Assembly (NCBI RefSeq): GCF_025144225.1
Contig: NZ_JALXXB010000002.1
Location: 124,001 to 188,000 of the forward strand
Length of the DNA stretch: 64,000 nucleotides
Origin: Aestuariimicrobium sp. p3-SID1156
GTDB lineage: Bacteria > Actinomycetota > Actinomycetes > Propionibacteriales > Propionibacteriaceae
Reading direction: 5' to 3'
Positions 27,157 through 36,727 of this stretch are shown piece by piece; positions within the stretch are counted from its first letter, which is position 1; every line of letters starts with the position of its first letter. Under the pieces are notes generated by a model. It saw only the letters and a program-made list of their open reading frames with translations, made no database searches and was not told where the DNA came from. Position numbers and translations under genes: made by a program.

Positions 27157-28305
27157 CTATTTGTCGAGGTCCCCGATGGTCCAGCCCAGTGAGGCGATGA
27201 CCGCGTCCAGGTGTTCGCGGGGAGTGCCCACCAGAGCCGACTGCAGGGCGTTCACGGTGGCGAAGGTCGGCGTGCGCAGGGCGAATCTCCAGGGCGTGGT
27301 GCCGCCGCGGGAGACCACGTGGATGCCGGCAACACCGAGCGGCGCCTCGATGGACAGCCATGTCTCTGAATCCGGCAGCTTGATGATCTTTGACAGTTTC
27401 ACATCGACCGGACCGGACACCGAAGCCAGTCGTGCTGCGCACTGGGAGATCAGCGCGAGCGATTCACTGATCTCGACAGCGAGCTGGGCGAACCTGCCTT
27501 TCGCGTCGCCTGAATCGATGGTTCTCGTCGCCGGCCATTCCAATTCGGAATAGGCGAGATAGCCCGGGGCTCGCCGCAGGTCGGCACGAGCTCCACTGGC
27601 CCGCGCGGCCGGCCCGGATATCCCATGGGAATTGATGGAGTTCTGATCAATATTCCCCAGGCCGTCGGGGAGTTCGAGGCGCGCGACGGCGCCGGCAAGA
27701 TCAATGCCGGCCACTCGGCCGCTCCAGGCGTCCAATTCGGTGAGCCACTCATCATCAACATCAGCAGCCAGCCCCCCGAGCCGACTGAGCATGGGATGCA
27801 ATCTGTTGCCGGACAAGCGCAGCAGGAGATTTCGTTGGTCATCGCGAGAACGACGAATCGCCGCAGACAGTTCAGCGTCCCGGAGGGAGTGACCGGCCCA
27901 ACTGAGGAAAGCCAAATGGGAGCCGACCCGCGCGACCTCCGCCAGCAGCGTCCGCAGCCAGACGGCCCGTGGCGGCGGCGTCAGGCCCATCGCCTGCTCG
28001 CAGGCCATCGCCGCCACCAGCTCGCCACTGAAGGACGCCTGCCAGTCGTGGCGGTCGGCCAGCATCAATACCTGGCGATAGTCGCGCACTTCGAAAAGCT
28101 TTTCCGCGGCACGGTGCAGATATCCCGGCTGGATCTCAGCGGCGTGCACAATGTCGCCGTCCCACCAGAGGCGCAGACCGACAAGTCCTGCACGGGTGGG
28201 GTGTTGCGGACCCAAATCGATGACCCGCGTCCCCAATGTGTCGGCGTCATGGGCAGATCCGTCCTGGGCCAGCGCGCCAATCCACCACTGCTCAGGTTCA
28301 TTCAC
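27157..28305 (-). CDS. Orphan NADH dehydrogenase subunit D (NuoD)-like protein
   Basis: 382-residue protein matching the 49-kDa/NuoD subunit of complex I at both ends: LGPQHPTRAGLVGLRLWWDGD and the pair of EIQPGYLHRAAEKLFE near the start, and SLGWTIGDLDK at the C-terminus, where NuoD ends with a DxxxGxxDR-like motif. No other nuo gene is near, and conserved quinone-site residues are not all kept, so a role in respiration is doubtful. Codons show more A/T in third positions than the neighbours (for example around 27600-27660). The start is GTG 28305. It may be a divergent paralogue serving another hydrogenase- or complex-I-like assembly. Confidence 0.65.
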   Translation of the reverse strand: MNEPEQWWIGALAQDGSAHDADTLGTRVIDLGPQHPTRAGLVGLRLWWDGDIVHAAEIQPGYLHRAAEKLFEVRDYRQVLMLADRHDWQASFSGELVAAMACEQAMGLTPPPRAVWLRTLLAEVARVGSHLAFLSWAGHSLRDAELSAAIRRSRDDQRNLLLRLSGNRLHPMLSRLGGLAADVDDEWLTELDAWSGRVAGIDLAGAVARLELPDGLGNIDQNSINSHGISGPAARASGARADLRRAPGYLAYSELEWPATRTIDSGDAKGRFAQLAVEISESLALISQCAARLASVSGPVDVKLSKIIKLPDSETWLSIEAPLGVAGIHVVSRGGTTPWRFALRTPTFATVNALQSALVGTPREHLDAVIASLGWTIGDLDK

Positions 28306-28374
28306 GCCCCCAGCCTGCCAGATCTCACCGGGGTGCTCACACTTCTCGCGCCGCGTGGTAAATGCTCGTGTTAT

Positions 28375-28392
28375 TGGTATATATTGCTGAGC
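28375..28392 (+). promoter_or_regulatory. AT-rich putative lsr2 promoter
   Basis: TGGTATATATTGC interrupts the otherwise GC-rich DNA about 40 bases before lsr2, and TATATT (28380-28385) would serve as a -10 element with a 30-40 base leader. No good -35 is seen. Lsr2 proteins bind AT-rich DNA, so this patch may also be an autoregulatory site. Confidence 0.3.
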
Positions 28393-28423
28393 ACCAACCC
28401 CAGTGGCTGTGAAGGAGCCCCGA

Positions 28424-28753
28424 ATGGTTCAGCGCAGTGTTGTCATTCTTGAAGACGACATCGACGGCGGCGAGGCCGCTGAGACCGTCCAATTCGCCCT
28501 CGACGGCGTTGCCTATGAGATTGACCTGAACGAGGAGAATGCCGCCAAGCTGCGTGACGCGCTGCAGTTGTGGATCGGGCATGCGCGCAAGGGCGGCAAC
28601 GGCCGTCGCCGCGCCGCCGCGTCGCGTGGCACCGGCCGTTCACGTTCGCAGGCCGCCGACATCCGTACCTGGGCCCGTGAGCAGGGCTACGAGGTCTCTG
28701 GTCGCGGCCGCGTCCCCGAGGAGATTCGGGCGGCCTACGCGGCTGCCCACTGA
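28424..28753 (+). CDS. lsr2: Lsr2-family nucleoid-associated protein
   Basis: 109-residue DNA-bridging protein, the actinobacterial counterpart of H-NS, which silences AT-rich and horizontally acquired genes. The N-terminal dimerisation domain (residues about 1-50) begins VQRSVVILEDDIDGGEA; a basic linker follows; and the C-terminal DNA-binding domain contains WAREQGYEVSGRGRVPEEI with the AT-hook-like RGR. The ATG at 28424 has GAAGGAG upstream. It is followed by a strong hairpin and then clpC. Confidence 0.95.
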   Translation: MVQRSVVILEDDIDGGEAAETVQFALDGVAYEIDLNEENAAKLRDALQLWIGHARKGGNGRRRAAASRGTGRSRSQAADIRTWAREQGYEVSGRGRVPEEIRAAYAAAH

Positions 28754-28800
28754 CCCTCGCAGTAGACTCCTCACCTTGGCGCCGGGATCAGGCGCCCACC

Positions 28801-28838
28801 GAAGCCCTCGAGCTCTTCCCCTGGAGCTCGAGGGCTTC
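28801..28838 (+). terminator. Perfect 15-bp hairpin terminator after lsr2
   Basis: GAAGCCCTCGAGCTC (28801-28815) pairs perfectly with GAGCTCGAGGGCTTC (28824-28838) around an 8-base loop, and CTGTGTGG follows. It separates lsr2 from clpC. Confidence 0.85.
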
Positions 28839-28972
28839 CTGTGTGGCGTCGTCGCGGCAACGCACACCCAGTTCTGCCCCGGGCGAACGGGGGAAGCAGA
28901 CGGGTGCTTCTGCTCGTTACTAGACTTGACAACACTCTCCGTGGAGATTCCTGGAGAGGGTGGAGGAGACAC

Positions 28973-31471
28973 ATGTTTGAGCGGTTCACTGACCGGGCCC
29001 GACGCGTTGTCGTGCTCGCGCAGGACGAAGCGAAATTGCTGAACCACAACTACATCGGCACCGAGCACCTCCTGCTTGGTCTCATCCACGAGGGCGAAGG
29101 CGTCGCCGCCAAGGCCCTGGAGCAGATGGGCATCTCGCTGGAAGCCGTGCGCGAGGAGGTGGAAGAGGTCATCGGCCACGGCCAGACCCCGCCCACCGGA
29201 CACGTGCCGTTCACCCCGCGCGCCAAGAAGGTTCTGGAGCTGTCGCTGCGCGAAGCGCTCCAGATGAACCATTCCTACATCGGTACTGAGCACATCCTGC
29301 TGGGTCTGGTCCGTGAGGGCGAGGGCGTGGCGGCTTCGGTGCTGATCAAGCTGGGCGCCGACCTGAACCGCGTGCGCAACACGGTGTTGCAGCTGCTGAG
29401 CGGCTACCAGGGCAAGGAGGCCGCGACCTCCGGTGCCCCCGAGGGCAGCGCGACCCCACAGTCGGGCACCGTGCTCGACCAGTTCGGGCGCAACCTCACC
29501 CAGCTCGCGCGCGAGAACAAGCTCGACCCGGTCATCGGGCGCGAGAAGGAGATTGAGCGCGTCATGGTCGTGCTCTCCCGACGCACCAAGAACAACCCGG
29601 TGCTGATCGGTGAGCCCGGCGTCGGCAAGTCGGCCTGCGTGGAGGGCCTGGCCCAGGCGATCGTCAAGGGCGAGGTACCCGAGACCCTGCGCGACAAGCA
29701 GATCTACACCCTCGACCTGGGTGCGCTGGTCGCCGGCTCTCGCTACCGCGGTGACTTCGAGGAGCGCCTGAAGAAGGTGCTCAAGGAGATCAAGCAGCGT
29801 GGGGACATCATGCTGTTCATCGACGAGATCCACACTCTGGTGGGTGCGGGTGCCGCTGAGGGCGCCATCGATGCCGCCAGTATCCTGAAGCCGATGCTGG
29901 CCCGCGGTGAGCTGCAGACCATCGGTGCGACCACGCTCGATGAGTATCGCAAGAACATCGAGAAGGACGCCGCCCTGGAGCGCCGTTTCCAGCCCATCCA
30001 GGTGGCCGAGCCGTCGGTGGCCCTCACCATCGACATCCTCAAGGGCTTGCGAGACCGCTACGAGGCGCACCACCGCATCACCGTCACTGACGAGGCACTG
30101 TCGGCCGCGGCCAACCTGGCCGACCGCTACATCCAGGACCGCTTCCTGCCCGACAAGGCCATCGACCTGGTGGACGAGGCGGGTGCTCGGCTGCGTATCA
30201 AGCGCATGACCGCCCCGCCGGACCTGCGCGAGTTCGACGAGAAGATCGCGGCCGTCCGCCTGGAGAAGGAAGCTGCGATCGACGCCCAGGACTTCGAGCG
30301 TGCCGCCAGCCTGCGTGATGACGAGCAGAAGCTGCTCGCCGAGCGTGAGGGCAAGGAGGCCGAATGGCGTGCGGGCGATACTGCCAGCGACGCTGTCGTC
30401 GGCGAGGAGGAGATCGCCGAGGTCCTCTCCGGTGCCACCGGCATCCCGGTCTTCAAGCTGACCGAGGAGGAGTCCGCTCGGCTGCTCCGCATGGAGGAGG
30501 GGCTGGGCAAGCGCTATATCGGCCAGCACGATGCGGTCAAGGCGCTCTCGCGCTCGATCCGCCGTACCCGCGCCGGGTTGAAGGACCCCAAGCGCCCCTC
30601 GGGCTCGTTCATCTTCGCCGGACCCTCGGGCGTCGGCAAGACCGAGCTCACCAAGGCGCTCACCGAGTTCCTCTTCGGTGATGAGGACGCCCTGATCACC
30701 CTGGACATGTCCGAGTACTCCGAGAAGCACACCGCCTCGCGGATGTTCGGCTCGCCTCCCGGCTACGTCGGCTACGAGGAGGGCGGCCAGCTCACCGAGA
30801 AGGTGCGCCGCAAGCCCTTCAGCGTGATCTTGTTCGACGAGATCGAGAAGGCGCACCCGGACATCTTCAACTCGCTGCTGCAGATCCTGGACGAGGGTCG
30901 TCTGACCGACGCCCAGGGCCGCGTGGTCGACTTCAAGAACACGGTGATCGTCATGACCACCAACCTTGGGTCGCGTGACATCTCCAAGTCGGTCAACCTG
31001 GGCTTCAGCCGTCAGGGTGACGAGACCTCGAGCTACGAGCGGATGAAGGCGAAGGTGGCAGATGAGCTCAAGCAGCACTTCCGTCCCGAGTTCCTCAACC
31101 GTGTCGACGAGATCGTGGTCTTCCACCAGCTGACCCAGGCCGACATCGAGAACATCGTCGACCTGATGGTGGCCCAGATCGAGGCCCGCATGAAGGACAA
31201 GGACATGGGTGTCGAGCTGACTCCGGCTGCCAAGTCGCTGGTCGCCAAGCGCGGCTTCGACCCGGTGCTGGGTGCTCGTCCGCTGCGTCGCGCACTCCAG
31301 CGCGATGTGGAGGACATGTTGGCCGAGAAGATCCTCTTCGGCGAGATCAAGCCGGGCCAGGTCGTCGTGGTCGATGTGGCCGAAGAGGGTGCGGAGAACC
31401 CGTTCACCTTCACCGGCACCCCGAAGTCCGAGGTGCCCGACGACGTGGCCGAGCTGGAGCAGGCCCAGTGA
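28973..31471 (+). CDS. clpC: ATP-dependent Clp protease ATP-binding subunit ClpC
   Basis: 832-residue HSP100 unfoldase that feeds proteins to ClpP. The order is: twin Clp_N repeats (residues 1-145), AAA-1 with GEPGVGKS (about 213-220), a UVR-like coiled segment (about 425-460), AAA-2 with GPSGVGKT (about 549-556) and the C-terminal D2-small domain. The start ATG 28973 has GGAGGAG directly before it and gives the invariant [17 protein letters not shown] opening. It stands alone between two hairpins. ClgR or stress control is usual for the gene, but no clear operator is visible. Confidence 0.97.
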   Translation: MFERFTDRARRVVVLAQDEAKLLNHNYIGTEHLLLGLIHEGEGVAAKALEQMGISLEAVREEVEEVIGHGQTPPTGHVPFTPRAKKVLELSLREALQMNHSYIGTEHILLGLVREGEGVAASVLIKLGADLNRVRNTVLQLLSGYQGKEAATSGAPEGSATPQSGTVLDQFGRNLTQLARENKLDPVIGREKEIERVMVVLSRRTKNNPVLIGEPGVGKSACVEGLAQAIVKGEVPETLRDKQIYTLDLGALVAGSRYRGDFEERLKKVLKEIKQRGDIMLFIDEIHTLVGAGAAEGAIDAASILKPMLARGELQTIGATTLDEYRKNIEKDAALERRFQPIQVAEPSVALTIDILKGLRDRYEAHHRITVTDEALSAAANLADRYIQDRFLPDKAIDLVDEAGARLRIKRMTAPPDLREFDEKIAAVRLEKEAAIDAQDFERAASLRDDEQKLLAEREGKEAEWRAGDTASDAVVGEEEIAEVLSGATGIPVFKLTEEESARLLRMEEGLGKRYIGQHDAVKALSRSIRRTRAGLKDPKRPSGSFIFAGPSGVGKTELTKALTEFLFGDEDALITLDMSEYSEKHTASRMFGSPPGYVGYEEGGQLTEKVRRKPFSVILFDEIEKAHPDIFNSLLQILDEGRLTDAQGRVVDFKNTVIVMTTNLGSRDISKSVNLGFSRQGDETSSYERMKAKVADELKQHFRPEFLNRVDEIVVFHQLTQADIENIVDLMVAQIEARMKDKDMGVELTPAAKSLVAKRGFDPVLGARPLRRALQRDVEDMLAEKILFGEIKPGQVVVVDVAEEGAENPFTFTGTPKSEVPDDVAELEQAQ

Positions 31472-31499
31472 CCTGCTGAGTCGTCTGGTCTGAACGCGC

Positions 31500-31531
31500 G
31501 AACGGCGCCGGAGTGATCTCCGGCGCCGTTC
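31500..31531 (+). terminator. Perfect 14-bp hairpin terminator after clpC
   Basis: GAACGGCGCCGGAG (31500-31513) pairs with CTCCGGCGCCGTTC (31518-31531) with a 4-base loop TGAT, 28 bases after the clpC stop. CGGTGTTCTGG follows, weakly T-rich. Confidence 0.85.
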
Positions 31532-31570
31532 GGTGTTCTGGATCGACCCCGCCGCCCCGCGCCCCTTCTC

Positions 31571-31646
31571 GCTACTACGCGCCGTAAACAGACACTCGGA
31601 CCGCCGACGTCGACGGTCCGAGTGCGGAACCGCGGCGCGTAGTAGC
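31571..31646. repeat. Two-tier palindromic hairpin (76 bp)
   Basis: The outer arms GCTACTACGCGCCG (31571-31584) and CGGCGCGTAGTAGC (31633-31646) are perfect 14-bp complements. Inside them the arms CACTCGGACCG (31593-31603) and CGGTCCGAGTG (31614-31624) form a second perfect 11-bp stem. Symmetric 8-base internal loops (31585-31592 and 31625-31632) part the two stems, and the terminal loop holds GACGTC. It ends 21 bases beyond the stop of the decayed phosphoesterase, opposite clpC. There are no T-runs. It could be a bidirectional terminator, a REP/MITE-type element or the fold of a small RNA. Confidence 0.85.
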
Positions 31647-31667
31647 GCCGGGGGGTGCGCAGTGGAA

Positions 31668-33190
31668 TCAGATGCCGCGGCGCACAGCGAAGACGCCGCC
31701 GTGGTTGATGACAGCCCATGCGTTCTTGGTGACCGGGTCCACACCGTAGGTGCCCAGCTCGTAACCCGGACGCCAGGCGCCCTTGACAAACGTGGCCCTG
31801 CCGCCGAAGTTCCCGTCGACGGCGTGACCCAGCGGCCGTCGTCAGTGCGCGTGGCCAGGCCGTAATCGCCGTTGGCGCGGAAACCGCGGGGCGTCCCCGA
31901 CATCTGGAGCACGAACACGTCAGACTCGTCGGTCTCGTCAGCGTTGGGCCACAGTCCCTCCAGGGCCGGGTCGTTCAGCTGCAGGTTGTCGGCCATGCCG
32001 AACAGGTACAGGCGAGCCGAGTCGTCCCCCTGGCCGGCGGCCTCCCAACCGGTCACAACACGCTTGCTCATCGGACGCGCGGCGTAGTCCGCCTTGGTGG
32101 ACTTGTTCGTGCCGGCCAGAATCGCAGCGGTGGTGCCGCGGAACGAATCCCGCACGGAGGTGTAGCTCTCGCCCTGGCCGATGAGGAAGTCCGCACCGTT
32201 CAGTGAGTAGCCCCACTGCTCACGCCAGAACCAGCCGGTCTCCGGGGGAGTGGTCTTGAGGCTGACATTGGCGTAGTCCTGACCGGTGCTCATCGAGTAG
32301 AAATCGATCCACAGGCGGGGACCATCGACGGTCACGATGTAGTGGGTCACCGTCCACAGCTCCTGGGAGATCACGGTCTCGTCCGGGCCGGCAGCGTAGG
32401 TGTCCGCATTCGCGGGACGCCTGGGCACGTAGAACTTGTAGCTGTCCGAGCCGGCGATGAGCTGCTCCACCTCGCTCTTGCCGTCAGGGGAGGTGATCAG
32501 GGAACGGTGGTGGACGTGGTCGTGGCCGCCGATCACCAGCGGGACATTGCCGCGGTCCATGATCGAGATGAAGCGGTTGTAGGCCTCGAGGTTCTGGCCG
32601 GGGTTCGACCCGAAGAGGGTGTCGACGTGGTTCTGGCCGATCAGGTTCTTGTGGGCGAAGACCAGGCAGTGCATGCCGGCGGGACGGTTGATGACACGGT
32701 CCTCGATCCAGTCCAGCTGGTCGACGATGTTGGTGTTGGTGCTGCCGGAGCCGTCGGGACGGGTGAACTGGTCCAGCATGATGACGCGGAGGTTCTTGTT
32801 GTCGAAGGAGTAGGACAGGCCCTTGAGCAACTCAGAGGGGAAGGAGAAGTTGGTGGCGCCAGCCAGCACCCCACCCATTCCGGTCGCCTGCGGGAACAGG
32901 ACAGGCAGTTCGCGGGCGGCCGTCGCCGAGGCCTCATGGTTGCCGCGGAGGGTGAAGAACCCGATCCCCGCGTCGTAGAGCGGCGCCGCAGCCTCAGCCT
33001 TGAACGGCAGGGTGCGAACGGTGGGCTGGTTGTTGTAGGTGTCGTTCTCGACATCCACGTTGTCCCCGACCTGGATCACGAACCTGACGTCCTTGGCGAT
33101 GAACTCCTTGTTCACCAACTTCTGGATGCCGGCGGCGGTGCTGCCGGGGTTCTGGCCGTCCAGGTTGGCCTTCCACTGGGTGTCGGACAT
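31668..33190 (-). pseudogene. Calcineurin-like phosphoesterase remnant (N-terminally truncated, frameshifted)
   Basis: The metallophosphatase motifs are intact: SDTQ at the very start, IQVGDNVD, LRGNHEAS and GGHDHVHHR, so the catalytic core was of the calcineurin type. Two lesions are visible. The frame begins directly at FGLMSDTQ with the SDR stop just upstream, so the signal peptide and any first domain are missing and ATG 33190 is only the first usable codon. Near 31820-31830 one base appears to be lost: beyond it the other frame carries the natural C-terminus (VDGNFGGRATFVKG then GGVFAVRRGI) to a TGA at 31668-31670. The phase that stays open further is noncoding antisense of clpC. A sequencing error could mimic the second lesion. 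Confidence 0.75.
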
Positions 33191-33234
33191 GAGGCCGAAG
33201 GTCAGGTGACCTTGACGTGAATCGACAGGAGTCG

Positions 33235-34218
33235 TCAGACGTCGCGCGAATCCGTCTCGTTGTTGCGACGCGCCGCTCGGTTGCCCAGGGCACTGAGAGC
33301 GTCCACGACTTTGCGCGCCGCGCCGGACTCGCCCATCCGCCGACGCGCCTCGCGTCCCTCGACGGTCTCGGGGGACGTGCCATCGGGCAGCAGTCGGTTC
33401 GCGACCCCCATCAGGCGGGTGGTGGTCGCCGGCGCCAGCCCACGGAAGCGCGTGGCAGCCCAGGTGAGCGGGGTGAGCGACACCAGGGGACGCCCCTCGA
33501 GCAGGCCGCGAACCATTTTCGCGGCCGCGCGGTCGGCGTCCATCGAGAGCCCGGGCAGGGACGCCGAGGGGGCGAACCAGGCGTACTCCTTCTCCACGTC
33601 ACCGGAGAACTCCGCGCGCAGGTGCGAGCCGGTTCGCATCAGGCCGGGCACGATCGTGGTGGCGGTGACACCGGTGCCGGCCAGCGAGGCAGCCAAGCCA
33701 TCAGAGAACCCGACGGCACCGAACTTCGCCGTGGCGTAGGGAAGCAGGTGCGGCGGGGAGACCATACCCCCCACCGAGGTGACCGTCCCGATGCGGCCCC
33801 GGCCGCGTTCCTTCATGGCGGGCAGCACCTGCCAGGCCACGTTGATCGGCCCCATCAGCATGGTGGCGATGGCGTCGTCGAAGTGTTCGAGAGTGATGGC
33901 TTCTGCGGGGGCAACCTGGATGATGCCGGCCACTGTCAGGCACACCTCGATCGGCCCAACCTCGGATTCGATGCGCTGCAGCACCTCACCGACCTGTTCG
34001 CGGTTGCGGACATCGCAGACCATGCTGATGACCTCACCGGAGGTCTCGACGCGCAACTGCTCGGCCGCCTCCTCGAGGGTCTGCTGATCGCGGGAGGTGA
34101 TCACCACCCGGTAGCCGTGTTCGAGGAGTTCACGGGCACACTGCAGCCCCAGGCCACGGGAGGCGCCGAAGACCGCTGCCACTCCGCCGTGCGCCTCCCG
34201 GGCAGGGTTGGTGGTCAC
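33235..34218 (-). CDS. Short-chain dehydrogenase/reductase
   Basis: 327-residue SDR. The NAD(P) loop is FGASRGLGL near residue 20, the catalytic Tyr-Lys pair is in YATAKFGAV, with Ser in TSVGGMVS. The C-terminal 90 residues extend beyond a classical SDR and are basic at the end. The GTG start at 34218 overlaps the alcohol dehydrogenase stop (GTGA), so both are made from one message and probably act on related substrates. The substrate is unknown; NADP preference is suggested by the Arg after the second strand (ITSRDQ). Confidence 0.85.
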   Translation of the reverse strand: MTTNPAREAHGGVAAVFGASRGLGLQCARELLEHGYRVVITSRDQQTLEEAAEQLRVETSGEVISMVCDVRNREQVGEVLQRIESEVGPIEVCLTVAGIIQVAPAEAITLEHFDDAIATMLMGPINVAWQVLPAMKERGRGRIGTVTSVGGMVSPPHLLPYATAKFGAVGFSDGLAASLAGTGVTATTIVPGLMRTGSHLRAEFSGDVEKEYAWFAPSASLPGLSMDADRAAAKMVRGLLEGRPLVSLTPLTWAATRFRGLAPATTTRLMGVANRLLPDGTSPETVEGREARRRMGESGAARKVVDALSALGNRAARRNNETDSRDV

Positions 34219-35399
34219 GGTTTCAGAACCACCTTCATGCAACCGTCGGACTTGGTCTGGAACATCTTGTAGGCGTCGGGCGCTTCGCTGAGCGGGACGC
34301 GGTGGGTCGCGAGGGACTCCACGTCGAGCACGTCGGCTCCCTCGTTGAGGATGCTGAACAGCTCGGGGGTCCAGCGCTTCACGTGGCACTGGCCCATCCT
34401 CAGGGTCAGGCCCTTGTCGAACATGGTCATCATGGGCATCGGGTCTGCCATGCCGCCGTAGACGCCGCTGATGGACACGGTCCCGCCTCGGCGGGCGAGG
34501 TCCACGGCCAGGTGCAGCGCGGACAGGCGGTCGATGCCGGCCTTCTCCATGGCGGTGCGAGCGATGGGCTTGGGCAGGTGGACGGTGGCGCTGATCATCT
34601 TCTTCGAAACCGGGTTGCCATGGGCTTCCATCCCCACGGCCTCCAGTACGGAGTCAGCTCCGCGTCCGTCGGTGAGGTCCTTGACGGCGGCCTCCACATC
34701 GCCCACTTCAGCGACGTTGAGAACCTGCGCCCCGTGCCGCCTGGCGGCGTCCAATCGTTCGGGGACCAGGTCCAGGCCGATGATGTTCTGGACGCCCTGG
34801 TGCTTGGCGGCTCGGACGGCGAGCTGCCCGACCGGGCCCAGGCCGATGACAGCCAGGGTGCCGCCCTGGGGGACGTCGGCGTAGACCAGCCCCTGCCAGG
34901 CGGTGGGGAGAATGTCGGAGAGGTAGAGGAAGCGCTCGTCGCTACCCTCTTGCGGGAGCTTGACCGGCCCGAAGTCCGCGTGCGGGACCCGGACGTACTC
35001 GGCCTGCCCGCCGGGTACGGCGCCGTAGAGGCTGGTGTACCCGAACAGGGAGGCGCCCTTGCCCTGCTCCACATTCTGCGTGGTTTCGCACTGGGAGTAG
35101 AGCTGTCGCTCGCACATCCAGCAGTGCCCACAGGAGATGGTGAACGGGACGACCACGCGATCGCCGGGCTGGAGGTTGGAGACCTCGGAACCCACCTGCT
35201 CGACGATGCCCATGAACTCGTGCCCCAGGATGTCGCCAGGTGTGAGGTAGGGCGCGAGAACGCTGTACAGGTGGAGGTCGGAACCGCAGATGGCGGTGGA
35301 GGTGACCTTGATGATCGCATCCGTGGGTTCCTGGATGCGAGGGTCCGGGACCTCGGTGATCTTGACGTCTTCGATGCCCTGCCATGTGAGTGCCTTCAT
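34215..35399 (-). CDS. Zinc-dependent alcohol dehydrogenase (formaldehyde dehydrogenase-like)
   Basis: 394-residue medium-chain dehydrogenase. The catalytic zinc ligands start with CGSDLH and GHEFMG; the structural zinc lobe is CGHCWMCERQLYSQC; and the coenzyme loop is GLGPVGQLAV. The length and the SGVYGGMADP segment match the glutathione-independent formaldehyde dehydrogenase-like branch common in actinobacteria. ATG 35399 starts the family-typical MKALTWQG. It is first in a two-gene operon with the SDR and divergent from the AraC regulator, 93 bases away, which could control it. The true alcohol is unknown. Confidence 0.88.
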   Translation of the reverse strand: MKALTWQGIEDVKITEVPDPRIQEPTDAIIKVTSTAICGSDLHLYSVLAPYLTPGDILGHEFMGIVEQVGSEVSNLQPGDRVVVPFTISCGHCWMCERQLYSQCETTQNVEQGKGASLFGYTSLYGAVPGGQAEYVRVPHADFGPVKLPQEGSDERFLYLSDILPTAWQGLVYADVPQGGTLAVIGLGPVGQLAVRAAKHQGVQNIIGLDLVPERLDAARRHGAQVLNVAEVGDVEAAVKDLTDGRGADSVLEAVGMEAHGNPVSKKMISATVHLPKPIARTAMEKAGIDRLSALHLAVDLARRGGTVSISGVYGGMADPMPMMTMFDKGLTLRMGQCHVKRWTPELFSILNEGADVLDVESLATHRVPLSEAPDAYKMFQTKSDGCMKVVLKP

Positions 35400-35492
35400 G
35401 GACCAAGGGTAGGCAGACCATTGCCGTGGGCGCTGCCGTCGGAGAATGTTCACACCCTGCGGGGTGACGTGGGTGACGGTTACCGTGGGGGC

Positions 35493-36287
35493 ATGCCCGC
35501 CTTCGCGTATCGGACGCCTGCCGCGCTTCGCGGGCTGGTGGCGTCCTGTGTGGGCTACGACTTCAGGACGCCCCCGGGCCTGGTGCACCACGGCCTTCCC
35601 TCGACCGCGCTGACCATGATCATCTCGTTCGATGAGCCGCTCGACTGTGGCTGGGATGAGCGCGAGCGCGACCGGTTCTGGATGCTGGTCGGTGGCTTGC
35701 ACCTGCGGCCTGCGCAGATTCGGACCCTTGGACGCCAGCACGGCATCCAGTTGTCGCTGACGCCGCTGGGGGCACGGGTTCTCCTGGGGGTGCCAGCATC
35801 CGAGCTGGCGCATCAGCTTGTTCACCACTCGGAACTCGGGGTGAGGCTGGGTGGAGACCTCCAGGATCGCATGGTGATGGCACCATGGCCCGAGCGATTC
35901 CGGCTGCTCGACTGCCATCTGCTGGGCGTCACCGGGAACTCCCGATTCGCGCTCGATCCATCGCTCACGGAGGCCTGGCGCCTGCTCACGAACGGGGCAG
36001 GCGGGGAACGTGTCGATGATGTGGCACGGCGAGTTGGATGGTCGCGGCGCCAGCTGTCGAGCAGGTTCGCGAGCGAGTTCGGCGTCAGCCCGAAGCAGGT
36101 AGCGCGGTTGGCGCGGTTCGAACAGGCCTCGCAGATGGTCAAGTCCGGGCGTCCGCTGGCGGAGGTGGCTCGGCATGCTGGCTACAGCGACCAACCCCAC
36201 ATGAATCGCGAATTCAGAGAGCTCGCCGGGTTGACCCCCACCGGTGTGGCCGAAGACTTCCCAATCGTTCAAGACCCCCCGGTATGA
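35493..36287 (+). CDS. AraC-family transcriptional regulator
   Basis: 264-residue regulator. The C-terminal 90 residues carry the double HTH of AraC/XylS: VDDVARRVGWSRRQLSSRFA and PLAEVARHAGYSDQPHMNR, with the family FRELAGLTPT close. The N-terminal 160 residues are a ligand-sensing domain unlike the arabinose cupin. ATG 35493 is chosen since the open frame upstream is antisense to the dehydrogenase gene. The gene for a VOC protein follows after 19 bases, a pair often seen. The likely targets are the VOC/SDR genes or the divergent dehydrogenase operon. Confidence 0.85.
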   Translation: MPAFAYRTPAALRGLVASCVGYDFRTPPGLVHHGLPSTALTMIISFDEPLDCGWDERERDRFWMLVGGLHLRPAQIRTLGRQHGIQLSLTPLGARVLLGVPASELAHQLVHHSELGVRLGGDLQDRMVMAPWPERFRLLDCHLLGVTGNSRFALDPSLTEAWRLLTNGAGGERVDDVARRVGWSRRQLSSRFASEFGVSPKQVARLARFEQASQMVKSGRPLAEVARHAGYSDQPHMNREFRELAGLTPTGVAEDFPIVQDPPV

Positions 36288-36306
36288 GGCGGGGCACAGT
36301 GGTGCC

Positions 36307-36705
36307 ATGACCACACCACAGCTGTACCACTGCCTCCGTTACACCGACGCCGCCAAGGCCATCGAGTTCCTCAGTGCGGTCGGATTCGAGGAGCGTCTGG
36401 TCGTGCGTGATGAGACTGACCCATCGATCGTGGTGCATGCCCAGTTCCAGTGGCGCGACAACGGCGGCCTCATGTTCGGCTCGATCCGCGGGGACGTCAA
36501 GGACGACGTGTTCCGGCCGGGTGTCGGGGTCGCGAACATCGTCGTCGAGTCCGATGAGGCGGTGGACGCCCTTGTCGAGCGTGCTCTCGAGGCCGGCGCG
36601 ACGCTTGCCCAGGAGCCGATGAACCCTCCGCACGGTGGTCGGATGGCCGGCGTCAAGGACTTCGACGGGAACTACTGGAACATCGACTCCTACCCGGGAG
36701 TCTGA
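36307..36705 (+). CDS. VOC-family (glyoxalase/bleomycin-resistance-like) protein
   Basis: 132-residue protein with the two paired beta-alpha-beta-beta-beta modules of the vicinal oxygen chelate fold. It ends with the typical DFDGNYWNIDSYPG, and PMNPPHGGRMAGVKD is the usual second-module loop. Such proteins are often small-molecule binding or antibiotic-sequestering, and pairing with an AraC regulator is common. The ligand cannot be told. It starts at ATG 36307. Confidence 0.85.
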   Translation: MTTPQLYHCLRYTDAAKAIEFLSAVGFEERLVVRDETDPSIVVHAQFQWRDNGGLMFGSIRGDVKDDVFRPGVGVANIVVESDEAVDALVERALEAGATLAQEPMNPPHGGRMAGVKDFDGNYWNIDSYPGV

Positions 36706-36727
36706 GCCTGCTCCTAAGCTGGGCGGC

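Noticed and set aside
28640..33190. A 1516-codon open frame on the minus strand covering clpC and the phosphoesterase
   Set aside because: Only the part above about 31.8 kb has homology; the rest is antisense to clpC and is open merely because of the GC-rich codon pattern.
34302..36287. A 661-codon plus-strand frame ending in the AraC regulator
   Set aside because: The first 397 codons are antisense to the alcohol dehydrogenase; the regulator begins at ATG 35493.
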